Shown: positions 32,393 through 39,921, counted from the first letter of the stretch. The stretch: DNA of 39,921 nt from Hyphomonadaceae bacterium (GCA_014378995.1 JACMMP010000059.1:1-39921), one strand, 5' to 3'. Numbers and translations are program-made. Notes: generated from the letters alone by a model not told the origin.

Positions 32393-32842
32393 ATGCCGGA
32401 CATTCATAGACACGAAATTCTGCTCCTGACCGAGATGCTCGAGGGCGAGCGTAAGGGGCACGCGCTGAAATTATTCCTGTGCGTTTCGGGCTTCGCAGTG
32501 TTCATGTTGCTCGTGGTGGCGACCGGGGCGGCATTGGCGCTCTCGCTGTTCGACCCGGACGTCATCGGGCGCATGGGTGTGGCCTCTGGCCGAGAAGACG
32601 AGTTCACCACCTGGGGCGTCAGCATCCTCTCCGTGTTCTTTCCGCTCAGCGGAGCGTGCCTTATCGCCTGGATCGGCGTGCACGATTGTCTCAACTCGAT
32701 GAATACAGTCATCAGAGTGGGGCGGGCAATGAACGATAATGGAGGCGGCGAGCGCGTTTTTGCGATCGTGGCGCAGCGCGTTCAGTGCTCTAGCAACAAA
32801 GGTTCGATTTTGAGTGTGATCAAGTCGGTCGCACTCGGATAG
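32393..32842 (+). CDS. Two-helix membrane protein, unknown
   Basis: A 149-residue protein with two hydrophobic helices (about 25-52 and 77-98) and polar ends rich in charged residues. I do not recognise a family. The ATG at 32393 is preceded by CAGGTGG; a GTG at 32375 would add six residues. A TTGACA at 32331 could be a -35 element but no good -10 follows. The next gene starts 18 bases after its stop, so the two probably form one unit. Confidence 0.7.
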   Translation: MPDIHRHEILLLTEMLEGERKGHALKLFLCVSGFAVFMLLVVATGAALALSLFDPDVIGRMGVASGREDEFTTWGVSILSVFFPLSGACLIAWIGVHDCLNSMNTVIRVGRAMNDNGGGERVFAIVAQRVQCSSNKGSILSVIKSVALG

Positions 32843-32860
32843 GCGCGCTGGGGGGCGGCA

Positions 32861-34309
32861 ATGACGGCGGACACACAAATCGACATCCTACAAGGAGTGG
32901 ATACGCAGCAGCGCGGCTTTCGTCTGATTATTTTCGCTGCGATCATATTCATGGTTATGCTGGCCGTGCTGGTGGGCATCCTCGGCTGGCGCAATGCAGT
33001 CGCCGTAGGAAGCCTCCGCGCGTTGGTCGAGGCTAACGAGGCGACATCGGAAGAGCTGCGCGTCCAAGCCTTCAACATGCGCCAGCAGCAGATTGCGACC
33101 GTGATATCAACGAACACCCTGCAAAATTCGATCTTGTCCGACTATGCCGAGGTGCGTCGCGTCCTTGTCCAACAGAACGCCGCCGAAATCGCGCCTGCGG
33201 ACGCTAATTCTGCTTTGGAAGCGGCCAAAGCTTACTTGCGGCTGGGCCAGCGCATCGGTCTGCAGGACGAGCGGCGCATACGCACGATCGTTGAGGCCGT
33301 ACCGCTCCCGCCGGAGATTGCACTAAGCGACAGCGAGTTCGCCCTATTGCGGGGCGTTTTCCTCGTCAGGCGCTTTGAAGACGCGGGCGGCGCAGTGCAA
33401 ACTGGCCGCGACGCAGGCGAACACCCCGATGTGGCCAATGCGCGCGCCGCCTTCGATCAAGTGCTTGCCGCCGCGCAGGCGGACCGCGCGCTCCGCCCAC
33501 TGCGCGAGTTTGCCGGCGCTGGCCTCGCCCGGCTCGACTACATCGCCGCGCGCGGCGCGAACTTCAACGCTGCGACGTGCAACCGCCTCATCGAGACCGT
33601 CAGCAGCAGCTACACTCAAGGCGTCTTCGTACCCATCAATATTGTCTGGCGCGCCGATTGTCTGCGGAAGACGGGACAAAGTGCGACAGCTCTGGGCGCC
33701 TATGGAAGCGCGCTTTATCAGGTGTACAACATCGATGAGCTTCGGGTCGCACTCGAACGCGGCGATGTCGGAGCGTTGACAACCGCCGCACTCGCTTTTG
33801 AAGGCCTCGGCGCAACGATTATCTCGACTTCCAATCAAGATGCCGGCAACGAAAGCATTGCCGGCGGCCTCCGCCACGCCGTCCGGTTTTGCTTACCGGA
33901 TCGCTCGGATGAAGCAGAGCGGCTGGTTTTGGCGCGGGCATGCATTGGCCGCGCCACGGAGTTCCGCCGCCGCCTGCGTCAGACGGATATCGAGGTGGCC
34001 GGCGCCGAGCAGGTTATTGGAATTGCCCTTCTGCGCCAGGGCGATTACCGACAGGCGTTGTCGCATGCGCAGAGCGTCGATGCGATCGCTCCCTTCGCCT
34101 GGAACGCAGCCGTCCGTTGGATCGCGGCCCGTCACGAGGCGGATGCGGTGGAGGAGCGGCGCGCACTCAGCGAAGCCCGGCTTTTCCCGCGGTCGGCATT
34201 TAACGAATGCGAACTCGCACCGCTGCTCGGTGAGGAGATGAGCGAGACTTTGACGACACTGCTTGAGCAAACGCGGGATGCATCCCAGCCTGCCCCGTGC
34301 CTTGCCTAA
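32861..34309 (+). CDS. Large membrane-anchored helical-repeat protein, unknown
   Basis: A 482-residue protein with one membrane helix (about 22-44), then a coiled-coil-like segment (LRALVEANEATSEELRVQAF) and a long, mostly alpha-helical domain. Several Ala-rich helical pairs such as ANARAAFDQVLAAAQADRAL and GIALLRQGDYRQALSHAQSV look like degenerate TPR repeats. A few cysteines (C244-like, CLRKTG, CLP, CIG) are spaced through the domain. No enzymatic motif is seen. The domain could be a periplasmic scaffold. It follows the two-helix membrane protein by 18 bases and may form a complex with it. Confidence 0.7.
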   Translation: MTADTQIDILQGVDTQQRGFRLIIFAAIIFMVMLAVLVGILGWRNAVAVGSLRALVEANEATSEELRVQAFNMRQQQIATVISTNTLQNSILSDYAEVRRVLVQQNAAEIAPADANSALEAAKAYLRLGQRIGLQDERRIRTIVEAVPLPPEIALSDSEFALLRGVFLVRRFEDAGGAVQTGRDAGEHPDVANARAAFDQVLAAAQADRALRPLREFAGAGLARLDYIAARGANFNAATCNRLIETVSSSYTQGVFVPINIVWRADCLRKTGQSATALGAYGSALYQVYNIDELRVALERGDVGALTTAALAFEGLGATIISTSNQDAGNESIAGGLRHAVRFCLPDRSDEAERLVLARACIGRATEFRRRLRQTDIEVAGAEQVIGIALLRQGDYRQALSHAQSVDAIAPFAWNAAVRWIAARHEADAVEERRALSEARLFPRSAFNECELAPLLGEEMSETLTTLLEQTRDASQPAPCLA

Positions 34310-34425
34310 AGGCGCTATTGGTCCCTTGCGAGCTATCTCATCTGGCCGCAGCTTCGGGCCTTTAGCGCTTGCTGACACAAGCGAATTCATGGCTGACATC
34401 GACAAGCTATTGTAAGGTGTCGGTC

Positions 34426-35409
34426 ATGAAATACGTCAATCTCGGCAAGAGCGGGCTTAAGGTCTCGCGCATTTGCTTAGGCACGATGGCTTATGCCGCC
34501 GGCGCGGGCGGAACACATCCTTGGGCGCTAAATGAAGAGGCGGCGCAGCCGTTTTACCAACGCGCAATCGAGGCCGGACTCAATTTTTTCGATACGGCCA
34601 ACGTTTACTCATTCGGCACGAGCGAGGAGTTTCTTGGCCGCGCTATCAAGAAATACGCCAAGCGCGACGAGGTCGTGATCGCCACCAAAGTGCACGGCGA
34701 AATGCGGCCCGGTGATCCCAACGGCAAAGGCCTCTCGCGCAAAGCCATCCTCACCGAGATTGACCACAGCCTGCGCCGCCTCGGCACAGACTACGTCGAT
34801 CTCTACCAAATTCACCGCTACGACCCGGACGTCCCGGTCGAGGAAACCCTGGAAGCGCTGCACGACGTCGTGAAAGCCGGCAAGGCCCGCTATATCGGCG
34901 CTTCTTCGATGTGGGCTTGGCAGTTCATGCAGGCTTTGGCGTTGCAAAGCGCCAACGGCTGGTCGCGCTTCATCTCGATGCAGAACCATCTGAACCTGCT
35001 CTACCGCGAAGAAGAGCGCGAGATGTTGCCGCTCTGCCGCGACCAAGGCATCGGCGTGATCCCGTGGTCGCCGCTAGCGCGCGGACGCCTCGCCCGCTCG
35101 CCCGGCGACGTCACGGCGCGCACTGACACCGATAAGTTCGACAAATATCTCTATCGCAAAACGGAAGAAGCTGACGGGAGAATCATCGACCGGGTCGGAG
35201 AAATCGCTGCGAGTCGCGGCCTCCCCCGTGCGCAAGTGGCGCTGGCGTGGCTGCTGCACAAACCCGGCGTCACCGCGCCGATTGTCGGCGCCACTAAGCC
35301 CGGCCAGCTTGACGACGCCATCGCCGCCGTAGATGTCACGCTTTCGCCGGAAGAGATCGCCAAGCTGGAAGAGCCGTATGTTCCCCACGCCGTGGTAGGC
35401 TTTGCCTAG
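34426..35409 (+). CDS. Aldo/keto reductase
   Basis: A 327-residue aldo/keto reductase of the AKR11/YajO-like group, using NADPH to reduce carbonyls. The catalytic tetrad is visible: D and Y in FFDTANVYSFGTSEEFLG, K in IATKVHGEM and H in YQIHRYDPD. The C-terminal cofactor region is VGATKPGQLDDAIAAVD. The ATG at 34426 has AAGG eight bases upstream and gives the expected N-terminus; a longer frame from 34369 is unlikely. The physiological substrate is unknown. Confidence 0.92.
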   Translation: MKYVNLGKSGLKVSRICLGTMAYAAGAGGTHPWALNEEAAQPFYQRAIEAGLNFFDTANVYSFGTSEEFLGRAIKKYAKRDEVVIATKVHGEMRPGDPNGKGLSRKAILTEIDHSLRRLGTDYVDLYQIHRYDPDVPVEETLEALHDVVKAGKARYIGASSMWAWQFMQALALQSANGWSRFISMQNHLNLLYREEEREMLPLCRDQGIGVIPWSPLARGRLARSPGDVTARTDTDKFDKYLYRKTEEADGRIIDRVGEIAASRGLPRAQVALAWLLHKPGVTAPIVGATKPGQLDDAIAAVDVTLSPEEIAKLEEPYVPHAVVGFA

Positions 35410-35420
35410 AGAGGTTGCAG

Positions 35421-35702
35421 ATGTGCCGTAACATCAAGACGCTCCACAATTTCGATCCGTCGGCGACGGATGAAGAAATCCGCGCCGCGTCGCTGCAATT
35501 CGTGCGCAAGCTCTCAGGCTACAACACGCCGTCGAAAGCCAACCAGGAAGCGTTTGACAAGGCCATCGACGACGTGTTCGCGGTCGCCAAGCGTCTCCTG
35601 ATTTCCCTCGAAACCAACGCGCCGCCGCGCGACCGTGACGTAGAGGCGGAGAAAGCCAAGCGCCGCGCCGCCGAACGCTTCGGCCGCAACGCGGAGGCGT
35701 GA
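35421..35702 (+). CDS. DUF2277 family protein
   Basis: A 93-residue cytoplasmic protein with the family start MCRNIKTLHNFDPSATDEEI, typical of DUF2277. No function is known; the conserved cysteine at position 2 and basic C-terminus (KAKRRAAERFGR) are notable. GAGAGG precedes the ATG at 35421. It starts 11 bases after the aldo/keto reductase and ends four bases before the tautomerase, so the three form an operon. Confidence 0.88.
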   Translation: MCRNIKTLHNFDPSATDEEIRAASLQFVRKLSGYNTPSKANQEAFDKAIDDVFAVAKRLLISLETNAPPRDRDVEAEKAKRRAAERFGRNAEA

Positions 35703-35706
35703 AACG

Positions 35707-35907
35707 ATGCCCTACGTCAACATCAAGATCACCAAGACCGGCGCCACCGCCGAACAAAAAGCCGAGCTGATCAAAGGCGCGACCGAATTGCTGCAACGCG
35801 TCCTCAACAAGAACCCCGCCACCACCGTCGTTGTCATCGATGAAGTCGAGACCGACAATTGGGGCGTCGGCGGCGAAACCGTCACCGTGCGCAACGCGAA
35901 AACTTAG
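35707..35907 (+). CDS. 4-oxalocrotonate tautomerase-family protein
   Basis: A 66-residue tautomerase of the 4-OT family. The N-terminal catalytic proline follows the initiator Met (MPYVNIKI), and helix KAELIKGATELLQRVL follows. These small enzymes interconvert keto-enol isomers as hexamers; the substrate of this one is unknown. It is the last gene of the reductase-DUF2277-tautomerase run, four bases downstream of DUF2277, and ends ten bases before the convergent SnoaL-like gene. Confidence 0.9.
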   Translation: MPYVNIKITKTGATAEQKAELIKGATELLQRVLNKNPATTVVVIDEVETDNWGVGGETVTVRNAKT

Positions 35908-35917
35908 CGCAGAGCCT

Positions 35918-36370
35918 TCACGCCTTTTCCTTGAACTGCGGCAAGACCGCTGAGAGGCGTTCGCCCATCGCGGCGCCAAGCGCCTGCAAACTATTCATTG
36001 GGCGGATCATCACCTCGAAGTCGATGATAAGCCCGTCCTCGTCGAAGGCGATCAGATCAACCCCTTTCAGACTCCGCTCGCCGACGCGCGCGCTGAACTC
36101 CAGCACGACGCTCTGGCCATCCGCCGAGGCGGCTTGGCGGTGATAGGTAAAATCTTCAAACACGGTCATCACGGTTCGGAGCAGCAGCGTCGCCGCCTCG
36201 GCTGAATGATAGGGCTTGAACGCCATGGGCGATCGGAAAGTCGCTTGCGGGTGGACGATGCTTGCGAGGTCTGTGAGCTCGCCGCGCTCGACCATCGCGT
36301 GCCAATGCGCCAGCGAAGCAGCCGCCTTGGGATTGAGATTCTGCAATGTCATGGCGGCCTGTGTTATCAT
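35918..36370 (-). CDS. SnoaL/NTF2-like protein
   Basis: A 150-residue protein of the NTF2/SnoaL fold. The core shows HWHAMVERGELTDLASIVHP, then an EFSARVGERSLKGVDLIAFD beta-hairpin region and a C-terminal MIRPMNSLQALGAAMGERL helix. Members bind small hydrophobic ligands or act as isomerases or hydrolases; none can be assigned. I chose the ATG at 36370 because it overlaps the lipoprotein stop as ATGA; a second ATG at 36352 with CAGG just upstream is also plausible and would shorten it by six residues. Confidence 0.85.
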   Translation of the reverse strand: MITQAAMTLQNLNPKAAASLAHWHAMVERGELTDLASIVHPQATFRSPMAFKPYHSAEAATLLLRTVMTVFEDFTYHRQAASADGQSVVLEFSARVGERSLKGVDLIAFDEDGLIIDFEVMIRPMNSLQALGAAMGERLSAVLPQFKEKA

Positions 36371-36738
36371 GTGATGCAAATCGGCTCTTCCGAATCCGTC
36401 GCGACCGGGCCCGACTCTGAGTCGCGGTAATCGGTCATTGAGCCTGCCGAACAGCGCTCTTCCCGATAATGTGGATTGCCGGCACAAAGCCGTGTCTCGC
36501 CCGTTGGCAGGCGAAACCAAAACTCGTCCGCCGGCCAGCGCGGGGTCTCATAGGCGCCGCCCAACGCCCAAGCGGACCGATATGCCTCCGCGTTTTCCGG
36601 CGGCGCGATCTGCGCCCAGGGCCGGCCATCGTCGGCGCGGCACATAAACGCCACTCGCGGCGAGGCCGCCTCCGGCGCTGTCGAACAAGCACCGAGCGCA
36701 GCAGCCATGGCCGCCGCCACAAACATCCCCAGCTTCAT
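36367..36738 (-). CDS. Small lipoprotein, unknown
   Basis: A 123-residue predicted lipoprotein. The N-terminus MKLGMFVAAAMAAALGAC has a short positively charged region, a hydrophobic core and a lipobox LGAC that would be cleaved and lipidated at C18. The mature part has four cysteines and a segment WFRLPTGETRLCAGNPHYRE. I do not recognise a family. The ATG at 36738 is chosen because it starts the signal sequence directly. Its stop overlaps the SnoaL-like start, so the two are co-transcribed. Confidence 0.78.
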   Translation of the reverse strand: MKLGMFVAAAMAAALGACSTAPEAASPRVAFMCRADDGRPWAQIAPPENAEAYRSAWALGGAYETPRWPADEFWFRLPTGETRLCAGNPHYREERCSAGSMTDYRDSESGPVATDSEEPICIT

Positions 36739-36818
36739 CGCAAACCCCGCTTGTCGGCTCGATCCACGCTGCAAATCTCGCGGCAGGCTGCTGAATTGTC
36801 AAAACCGGGAGAGGCGCT

Positions 36819-36908
36819 ATGGGCGCTGGATGGATCGCAGCGATTGAAATCGCGCGCGTGGAATCTGCTGACTCGCCCGGCGGCGACCGAACAGAACCCT
36901 GTGCCTGA
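36819..36908 (+). CDS. Candidate 29-residue small ORF upstream of the HisKA_2 kinase
   Basis: An ATG at 36819 has a strong Shine-Dalgarno sequence, GGGAGAGG, four bases upstream, and reads 29 codons (MGAGWIAAIEIARVESADSP, then GGDRTEPCA) to a TGA. It lies 50 bases before the kinase gene on the same strand in an otherwise empty 220-base gap. It may be a small protein or a leader peptide. The only support is the ribosome site and position, so it is tentative. Confidence 0.35.
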   Translation: MGAGWIAAIEIARVESADSPGGDRTEPCA

Positions 36909-36958
36909 TGTTTCCCTCCCCTGCAGTGTTCCTCTGTGCGGCGCTCAGGTAAGCCTAT

Positions 36959-38059
36959 ATGCAGGCAATGATGCACAAGCCCGATCATCCCGCCGGCGCC
37001 GCCCCGGAAGAGCCTACGCAATTGCTTGAAACGCCGCATTTGGCGGACGCGTTGGAAAGCAGCCGGTTCAAGAGCTTCCTCGATCACATTCCATTCGCCG
37101 TGGTCGTGGCCGAGCTCAACCCCTCCGAGCGCATCACTTACGCGAACTTCGAATTCGAGCGTTTGACCGGCAAGGCGACCACCGCAATCCAGGGCGAGAG
37201 TTGGGATGCGTTGCCGCACTGCGTAAGCACTGATGAGAACGGCCTCCTGCTAAGCCAGGCCGTTGTTAAGCATGATGACTATATCGGCGTTTTCAAGATG
37301 GACCGGGAAGGCGCCGAGCTGGTCGATGCTTGGTCCAATCTCATCGAAAGCGACGATGGCGTGCCGATGTTCAGGCTGGTCGCGCTTGCGGACGCTTCCG
37401 CGCGCCGGGATAGCAAATTCGATGAGCGCTCGGAGGAAAGGGACTTTCTGCTGCGCGAACTGCAGCATCGCGTAAAAAACAATCTGCAAATGATTACGGC
37501 GCTGATCCGATTGGAATCGCGCAATCTAACGGATGACGTCCTGGTCGATAAATTCGACCGTCTGGCGGGCAGAGTCGGCGCGCTCGCATTGTTGTACAGC
37601 GCGCTCTCGGCTGAGACATCGGACGAAAGCGTCGACCTCGGGGTTTATCTCAGCCAGATCGCCTCGGCCGTAATGCAGGCGCACGCGACTGAAGGCATTC
37701 GCCTGGACCTGAAGGTCGATGCCTGGCCGGTATCCGTAAATGTGGCGATGCCGACGGGCCTGGTGGTCAATGAACTGCTGACGAATTCGTTGAAGCACGC
37801 ATTCATTGGCCGCGAAGGCGGCACGATCACGCTGCACTCTTTAGTGGATGAAACAGGCTGCCGGGTCGTTGTCTCAGACGACGGGGTTGGGCTGCCCGAG
37901 GGCGCCACCTGGCCACAGAATGGCAAGCTGGGAATGCTTATCGTCCAGTCCCTGCGCAGCAATGCGCGAGCCGACATCAAGGTTGAGTCGGACCCAGAAA
38001 GCGGCGTGTGCGTAACAATCTTCTTTGCGCGAGAAGACGCCATCCCTGCTGAGAAATGA
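36959..38059 (+). CDS. PAS-HisKA_2 sensor histidine kinase
   Basis: A 366-residue soluble kinase: a PAS domain at about 36-146 (ERITYANFEFERLTGKATTA), then a HisKA_2 dimerisation domain with the H-box ELQHRVKNNLQMI (H170) and an HATPase_c domain with VVNELLTNSLKHAF and DDGVGLPEG. This HWE/HisKA_2 architecture is common in alphaproteobacteria for light, stress and general stress-response signalling through PhyR-type regulators. There is no LOV-type cysteine motif, so the PAS ligand is unknown. No response regulator or sigma factor gene is next to it. It is convergent with the HU gene. Confidence 0.92.
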   Translation: MQAMMHKPDHPAGAAPEEPTQLLETPHLADALESSRFKSFLDHIPFAVVVAELNPSERITYANFEFERLTGKATTAIQGESWDALPHCVSTDENGLLLSQAVVKHDDYIGVFKMDREGAELVDAWSNLIESDDGVPMFRLVALADASARRDSKFDERSEERDFLLRELQHRVKNNLQMITALIRLESRNLTDDVLVDKFDRLAGRVGALALLYSALSAETSDESVDLGVYLSQIASAVMQAHATEGIRLDLKVDAWPVSVNVAMPTGLVVNELLTNSLKHAFIGREGGTITLHSLVDETGCRVVVSDDGVGLPEGATWPQNGKLGMLIVQSLRSNARADIKVESDPESGVCVTIFFAREDAIPAEK

Positions 38060-38093
38060 CCGGACGCAAGACAGCGCATCGCCCCAAACGAAA

Positions 38094-38123
38094 ACGGCCG
38101 GCGCTTCGTAGGGCGCCGGCCGT
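38094..38123 (-). terminator. Intrinsic terminator after the HU gene
   Basis: A perfect 11-base-pair GC-rich stem with an eight-base loop is followed on the minus strand by TTTTCGTTT. It lies 55 bases past the HU stop. It is also 35 bases past the kinase stop on the plus strand and may end both convergent transcripts. Confidence 0.8.
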
Positions 38124-38177
38124 CTCGACAACCCTTGCGGGTCATTGAACTCTAAGCGTCATTGACGCGTCCGCTGT

Positions 38178-38603
38178 TTAGCGGCCGCCCATCACTTGCG
38201 CCTTCATCACCGCCGATTGGCGGAACGCGAGCTTCTTCGATGCTTTGATCTTCACCGGCTCACCCGTTTGCGGGTTGCGGCCCATGCGCGCTTTGCGGGC
38301 GCGGACCATGACCATGCCGATGTCGCCGATCTTCACCTTCGCGCCCTTGAGCACATAGGCCTTCACAACGTCGATATAGCCATCGACGAAGGTCTTGGCT
38401 TCCGACTTCTTGATGCCGTGGTGATCGGCGACGGCTTGGAGCAGAGCGCTCGCCGTGACGGTCTTGCCCGGCACTGCGGTGACGCGGACGGCCTTCGCCG
38501 CCGGCGCTGCTGCCTTCTTCGCCTTCGCCGCCGACTTGCGAGCCGGCGCCTTCTTGGCGGTTTTGGTGGTCTTTGTGGTTTTCTTCGCTGCCTTGCGGGC
38601 CAT
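38178..38603 (-). CDS. HU-family DNA-binding protein with Lys/Ala-rich tail
   Basis: A 141-residue nucleoid protein. Residues 1 to about 38 are a Lys/Ala/Thr-rich, histone-H1-like tail (MARKAAKKTTKTTKTAKKAP), followed by an HU/IHF domain from about 45 with ALLQAVADHHGIKKSEAKTF, the family-signature region MGRNPQTGEPVKIKASKKLA and a short C-terminus. Ordinary HU is about 90 residues, so the tail adds a separate DNA-binding arm. AGGGA lies eight bases before the ATG. A terminator follows. The tail resembles those on HupB of actinobacteria, although it is at the opposite end. Confidence 0.9.
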   Translation of the reverse strand: MARKAAKKTTKTTKTAKKAPARKSAAKAKKAAAPAAKAVRVTAVPGKTVTASALLQAVADHHGIKKSEAKTFVDGYIDVVKAYVLKGAKVKIGDIGMVMVRARKARMGRNPQTGEPVKIKASKKLAFRQSAVMKAQVMGGR

Positions 38604-38922
38604 TGCTATATTCCCTCTTCAAAGGTTGTCATGCGTTAAACTCAACGAAACGGCCGGTGAAACGTGGGATTCTGCGACCCCCTGCTCACCGCCGGCACGT
38701 GAGTGATGCCACTCATTTCTTGATGGAGCGTGACCACGCCTCTTTCGTACTGCGCCAAAAAGCCCGAAAAATGAGGCTTTTTAGCGCTCAGCGCGATTTC
38801 CGTGGCACGAGGCGCTGCGAGTCGCAACGCAAAAAAGCCGATTTACAGGGGTTTTAGCCGCAGCCCGGCCGGAGAGTTCCGCAAAAACCCGCTATTTGTA
38901 GCGAAATTGCCGCGCTTAGGCT
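38604..38922. other. Intergenic region with hairpins, no gene seen
   Basis: This 319-base gap lies between the start of the HU gene and the end of the SDR gene, both on the minus strand. It holds the HU promoter region, a short hairpin TGAGTG/CACTCA (38700-38715) and an A/T-flanked stem AAAAAGCC/GGCTTTTT (38757-38782) that could terminate transcripts in either direction. I see no tRNA, no convincing reading frame and no riboswitch. Confidence 0.6.
38757..38782. terminator. Bidirectional terminator-like hairpin
   Basis: AAAAAGCC and GGCTTTTT pair around a ten-base A-rich loop, giving A-tract/U-tract ends on both strands. It lies 141 bases beyond the SDR stop, in the direction of the HU gene. 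The GC core is only three pairs, so it would be weak. Confidence 0.4.
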
Positions 38923-39705
38923 TTAGCGCAGCCCCATCCGAATCGCGCCGTCGATGCGGACGTCCTCGCCGTTGAAATACGGATTGCGAATCATCTCGAG
39001 CGCCAAAGACGCATATTCCTGCGGATTTCCGAGCCTTTTCGGGAAGGGCACGCTTGCCGCCAATGCTTCCTTCACTTTCTCCGGCGCGCCCAGCATGAGC
39101 GGCGTTTCGAAAATACCCGGCAGGATCGTGTTGATGCGGATGCCTTCGCCCGAAAGATCGCGCGCGATCGGCAGCGTCATGCCGACAATTCCGCCCTTGG
39201 AGGCTGAATAAGCCGCCTGCCCGATCTGCCCGTCTTCAGCGGCGACAGAAGCGGTCATCACCATGGCGCCGCGTTCGCCGCCGTCCAGCGGCTCCAGCGT
39301 CAGCATGCCGGCGGCGCTCTTGGCCACGCATCGGAAAGTGCCGACCAGGTTCACCTGGATGGTGAGGTTGAAGATCTCCAGCGGGAAATGCTTGATCTCG
39401 CCGCTTTCCTTGGAACGGCTAGCGGTCTTCATCACCGAGCCGATGCCGGCGCAATTGACCAGGATGCGTTCCTGACCGTTGGCCTTGCGCGCCGCTTCGA
39501 AGCCCGCGGCGACGCTATCGTCGCTGGTCACGTCGACCTTGCAGAACGTTGCGCCAAGTTCCTTCGCCGCCACGATGCCGCGCTCTTCATCCCTGTCGAA
39601 CAGCGCCACCTTGACGCCCTCGGCGCGCAGCTTCTCAGCCGTCGCTTTGCCCAACCCAGAAGCGCCGCCCGTAACAACGGCCGCGATATCCGACGAGAGA
39701 CGCAT
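38923..39705 (-). CDS. SDR-family 3-hydroxyacyl-CoA dehydrogenase-like enzyme
   Basis: A 260-residue short-chain dehydrogenase. The cofactor motif is TGGASGLG at 12-19, the NAD-binding Asp is in FDRDEERG, the structural motif is NCAGIG and the active site is S in MTASVAAEDG with YSASK. The long insert KTASRSKESGEIKHFPLEIF and the C-terminal PYFNGEDVRIDGAIRMG match type-2 3-hydroxyacyl-CoA dehydrogenases (HSD10-like), which act in fatty acid or branched-chain amino acid breakdown. AGGAGG is placed just before the ATG. Confidence 0.92.
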   Translation of the reverse strand: MRLSSDIAAVVTGGASGLGKATAEKLRAEGVKVALFDRDEERGIVAAKELGATFCKVDVTSDDSVAAGFEAARKANGQERILVNCAGIGSVMKTASRSKESGEIKHFPLEIFNLTIQVNLVGTFRCVAKSAAGMLTLEPLDGGERGAMVMTASVAAEDGQIGQAAYSASKGGIVGMTLPIARDLSGEGIRINTILPGIFETPLMLGAPEKVKEALAASVPFPKRLGNPQEYASLALEMIRNPYFNGEDVRIDGAIRMGLR

Positions 39706-39729
39706 GCTTTCCTCCTGAGTGCGCGCGCG

Positions 39730-39758
39730 GTGCGCGGCCCGCTTTTTAGCGGGCGCAC
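39730..39758 (-). terminator. Hairpin between the proline-rich gene and the SDR gene
   Basis: GTGCGC/GCGCAC and CCGCT/AGCGG arms with a GGC bulge enclose a four-base loop, starting 26 bases past the stop of the proline-rich gene. No U-tract follows on the minus strand. It may separate the two genes or fold in the SDR leader. Confidence 0.4.
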
Positions 39759-39783
39759 GCGTGAACGCAAACGGGCGCGGTCG

Positions 39784-39921
39784 CTAATTCGGGTTGAGAT
39801 CGCCGCGCGCACGCGGGTTCTCTTCCGCCTCCTCCTCAACCGGCGCTGGCGCGGGCGCTGGCGGCGGAGACGGAGGCGGCTCGACAACCGGCGGAGGCGG
39901 CGGCGGCGAGACCGGCGGCGC
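39784..39921 (-). CDS. C-terminal end of a proline-rich protein (partial)
   Basis: An open frame enters from the right edge of the window and ends at the TAG at 39786-39784. The 45 visible residues are rich in Pro, Ala and Glu (VSPPPPPPVVEPPPSPPP, then an acidic VEEEAEENPRARGDLNPN end). Such tails are often the periplasmic or extracytoplasmic ends of envelope proteins, but no domain is visible, so the product cannot be named. Confidence 0.55.
   Translation of the reverse strand, partial: APPVSPPPPPPVVEPPPSPPPAPAPAPVEEEAEENPRARGDLNPN

Noticed and set aside
36548-37219. 223-codon minus-strand frame across the gap before the HisKA_2 kinase
   Set aside because: It overlaps the lipoprotein and the kinase in other frames and contains no recognisable domain.
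1-39921. tRNA, rRNA, CRISPR arrays or prophage genes
   Set aside because: Reading the intergenic regions on both strands I found no T-arm-like GGTTCGAATCC motifs, no regularly spaced repeats and no integrase, transposase or phage structural genes.

Overview
The window looks like chromosomal DNA of a GC-rich alphaproteobacterium, most likely Caulobacterales or the Hyphomonadaceae group. The main reasons are a DivL-type kinase with tyrosine at the phospho-acceptor position, CtrA-like TTAA-N7-TTAA boxes beside it, a ChvI/ChvG two-component pair next to mannose-type EIIA and HPr genes, and the AmgK/MurU cell-wall recycling pair. Genes are tightly packed, with many ATGA, GTGA and TGATG overlaps. 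I see no rRNA, tRNA, CRISPR array, transposase or phage gene.

Layout. Bases 1-3550 hold addA (only its first ~157 codons, broken at an AT-rich junction near base 120) and addB. Upstream of them in one minus-strand operon are murU, amgK and tsaE (3547-5808). A plus-strand block follows: ferredoxin reductase, [2Fe-2S] ferredoxin, an ICMT-like methyltransferase and a secreted M20 peptidase (5892-9432). Two small paralogous single-pass membrane proteins and divL lie on the minus strand (9429-12762), with two CtrA-like boxes in front of divL. Next come a TonB-like protein, ahcY preceded by an SAH riboswitch, a CmpX/MscS-like membrane protein, a lactonase-like gene remnant, two SemiSWEET genes and an M61-like peptidase (12967-19304).

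Bases 19364-22482 carry ptsH, manX, chvG and chvI, without the hprK that usually sits between chvG and manX; two mutually exclusive hairpins occupy that gap. A small membrane protein and a VOC protein follow on plus. A minus-strand run of overlapping genes reads isocitrate-lyase-like enzyme, mntA antitoxin, hepT toxin, an unknown membrane-anchored protein, polA and a GFA-family protein (28874 down to 23510).

The right part holds a transglutaminase-like DUF3857 protein, a CHCC zinc-finger protein, an orphan ABC ATPase, two unknown membrane proteins, an aldo/keto reductase, DUF2277, a tautomerase, a SnoaL-like protein, a lipoprotein, a HisKA_2 kinase, an HU protein with a histone-H1-like tail, an SDR dehydrogenase and the end of a proline-rich protein.

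The most interesting points are the CtrA-linked divL neighbourhood with its paralogous small membrane proteins, the SAH riboswitch with compensatory base changes, the missing hprK with attenuator-like hairpins, the toxin-antitoxin pair overlapping into the polA operon, and the broken addA.
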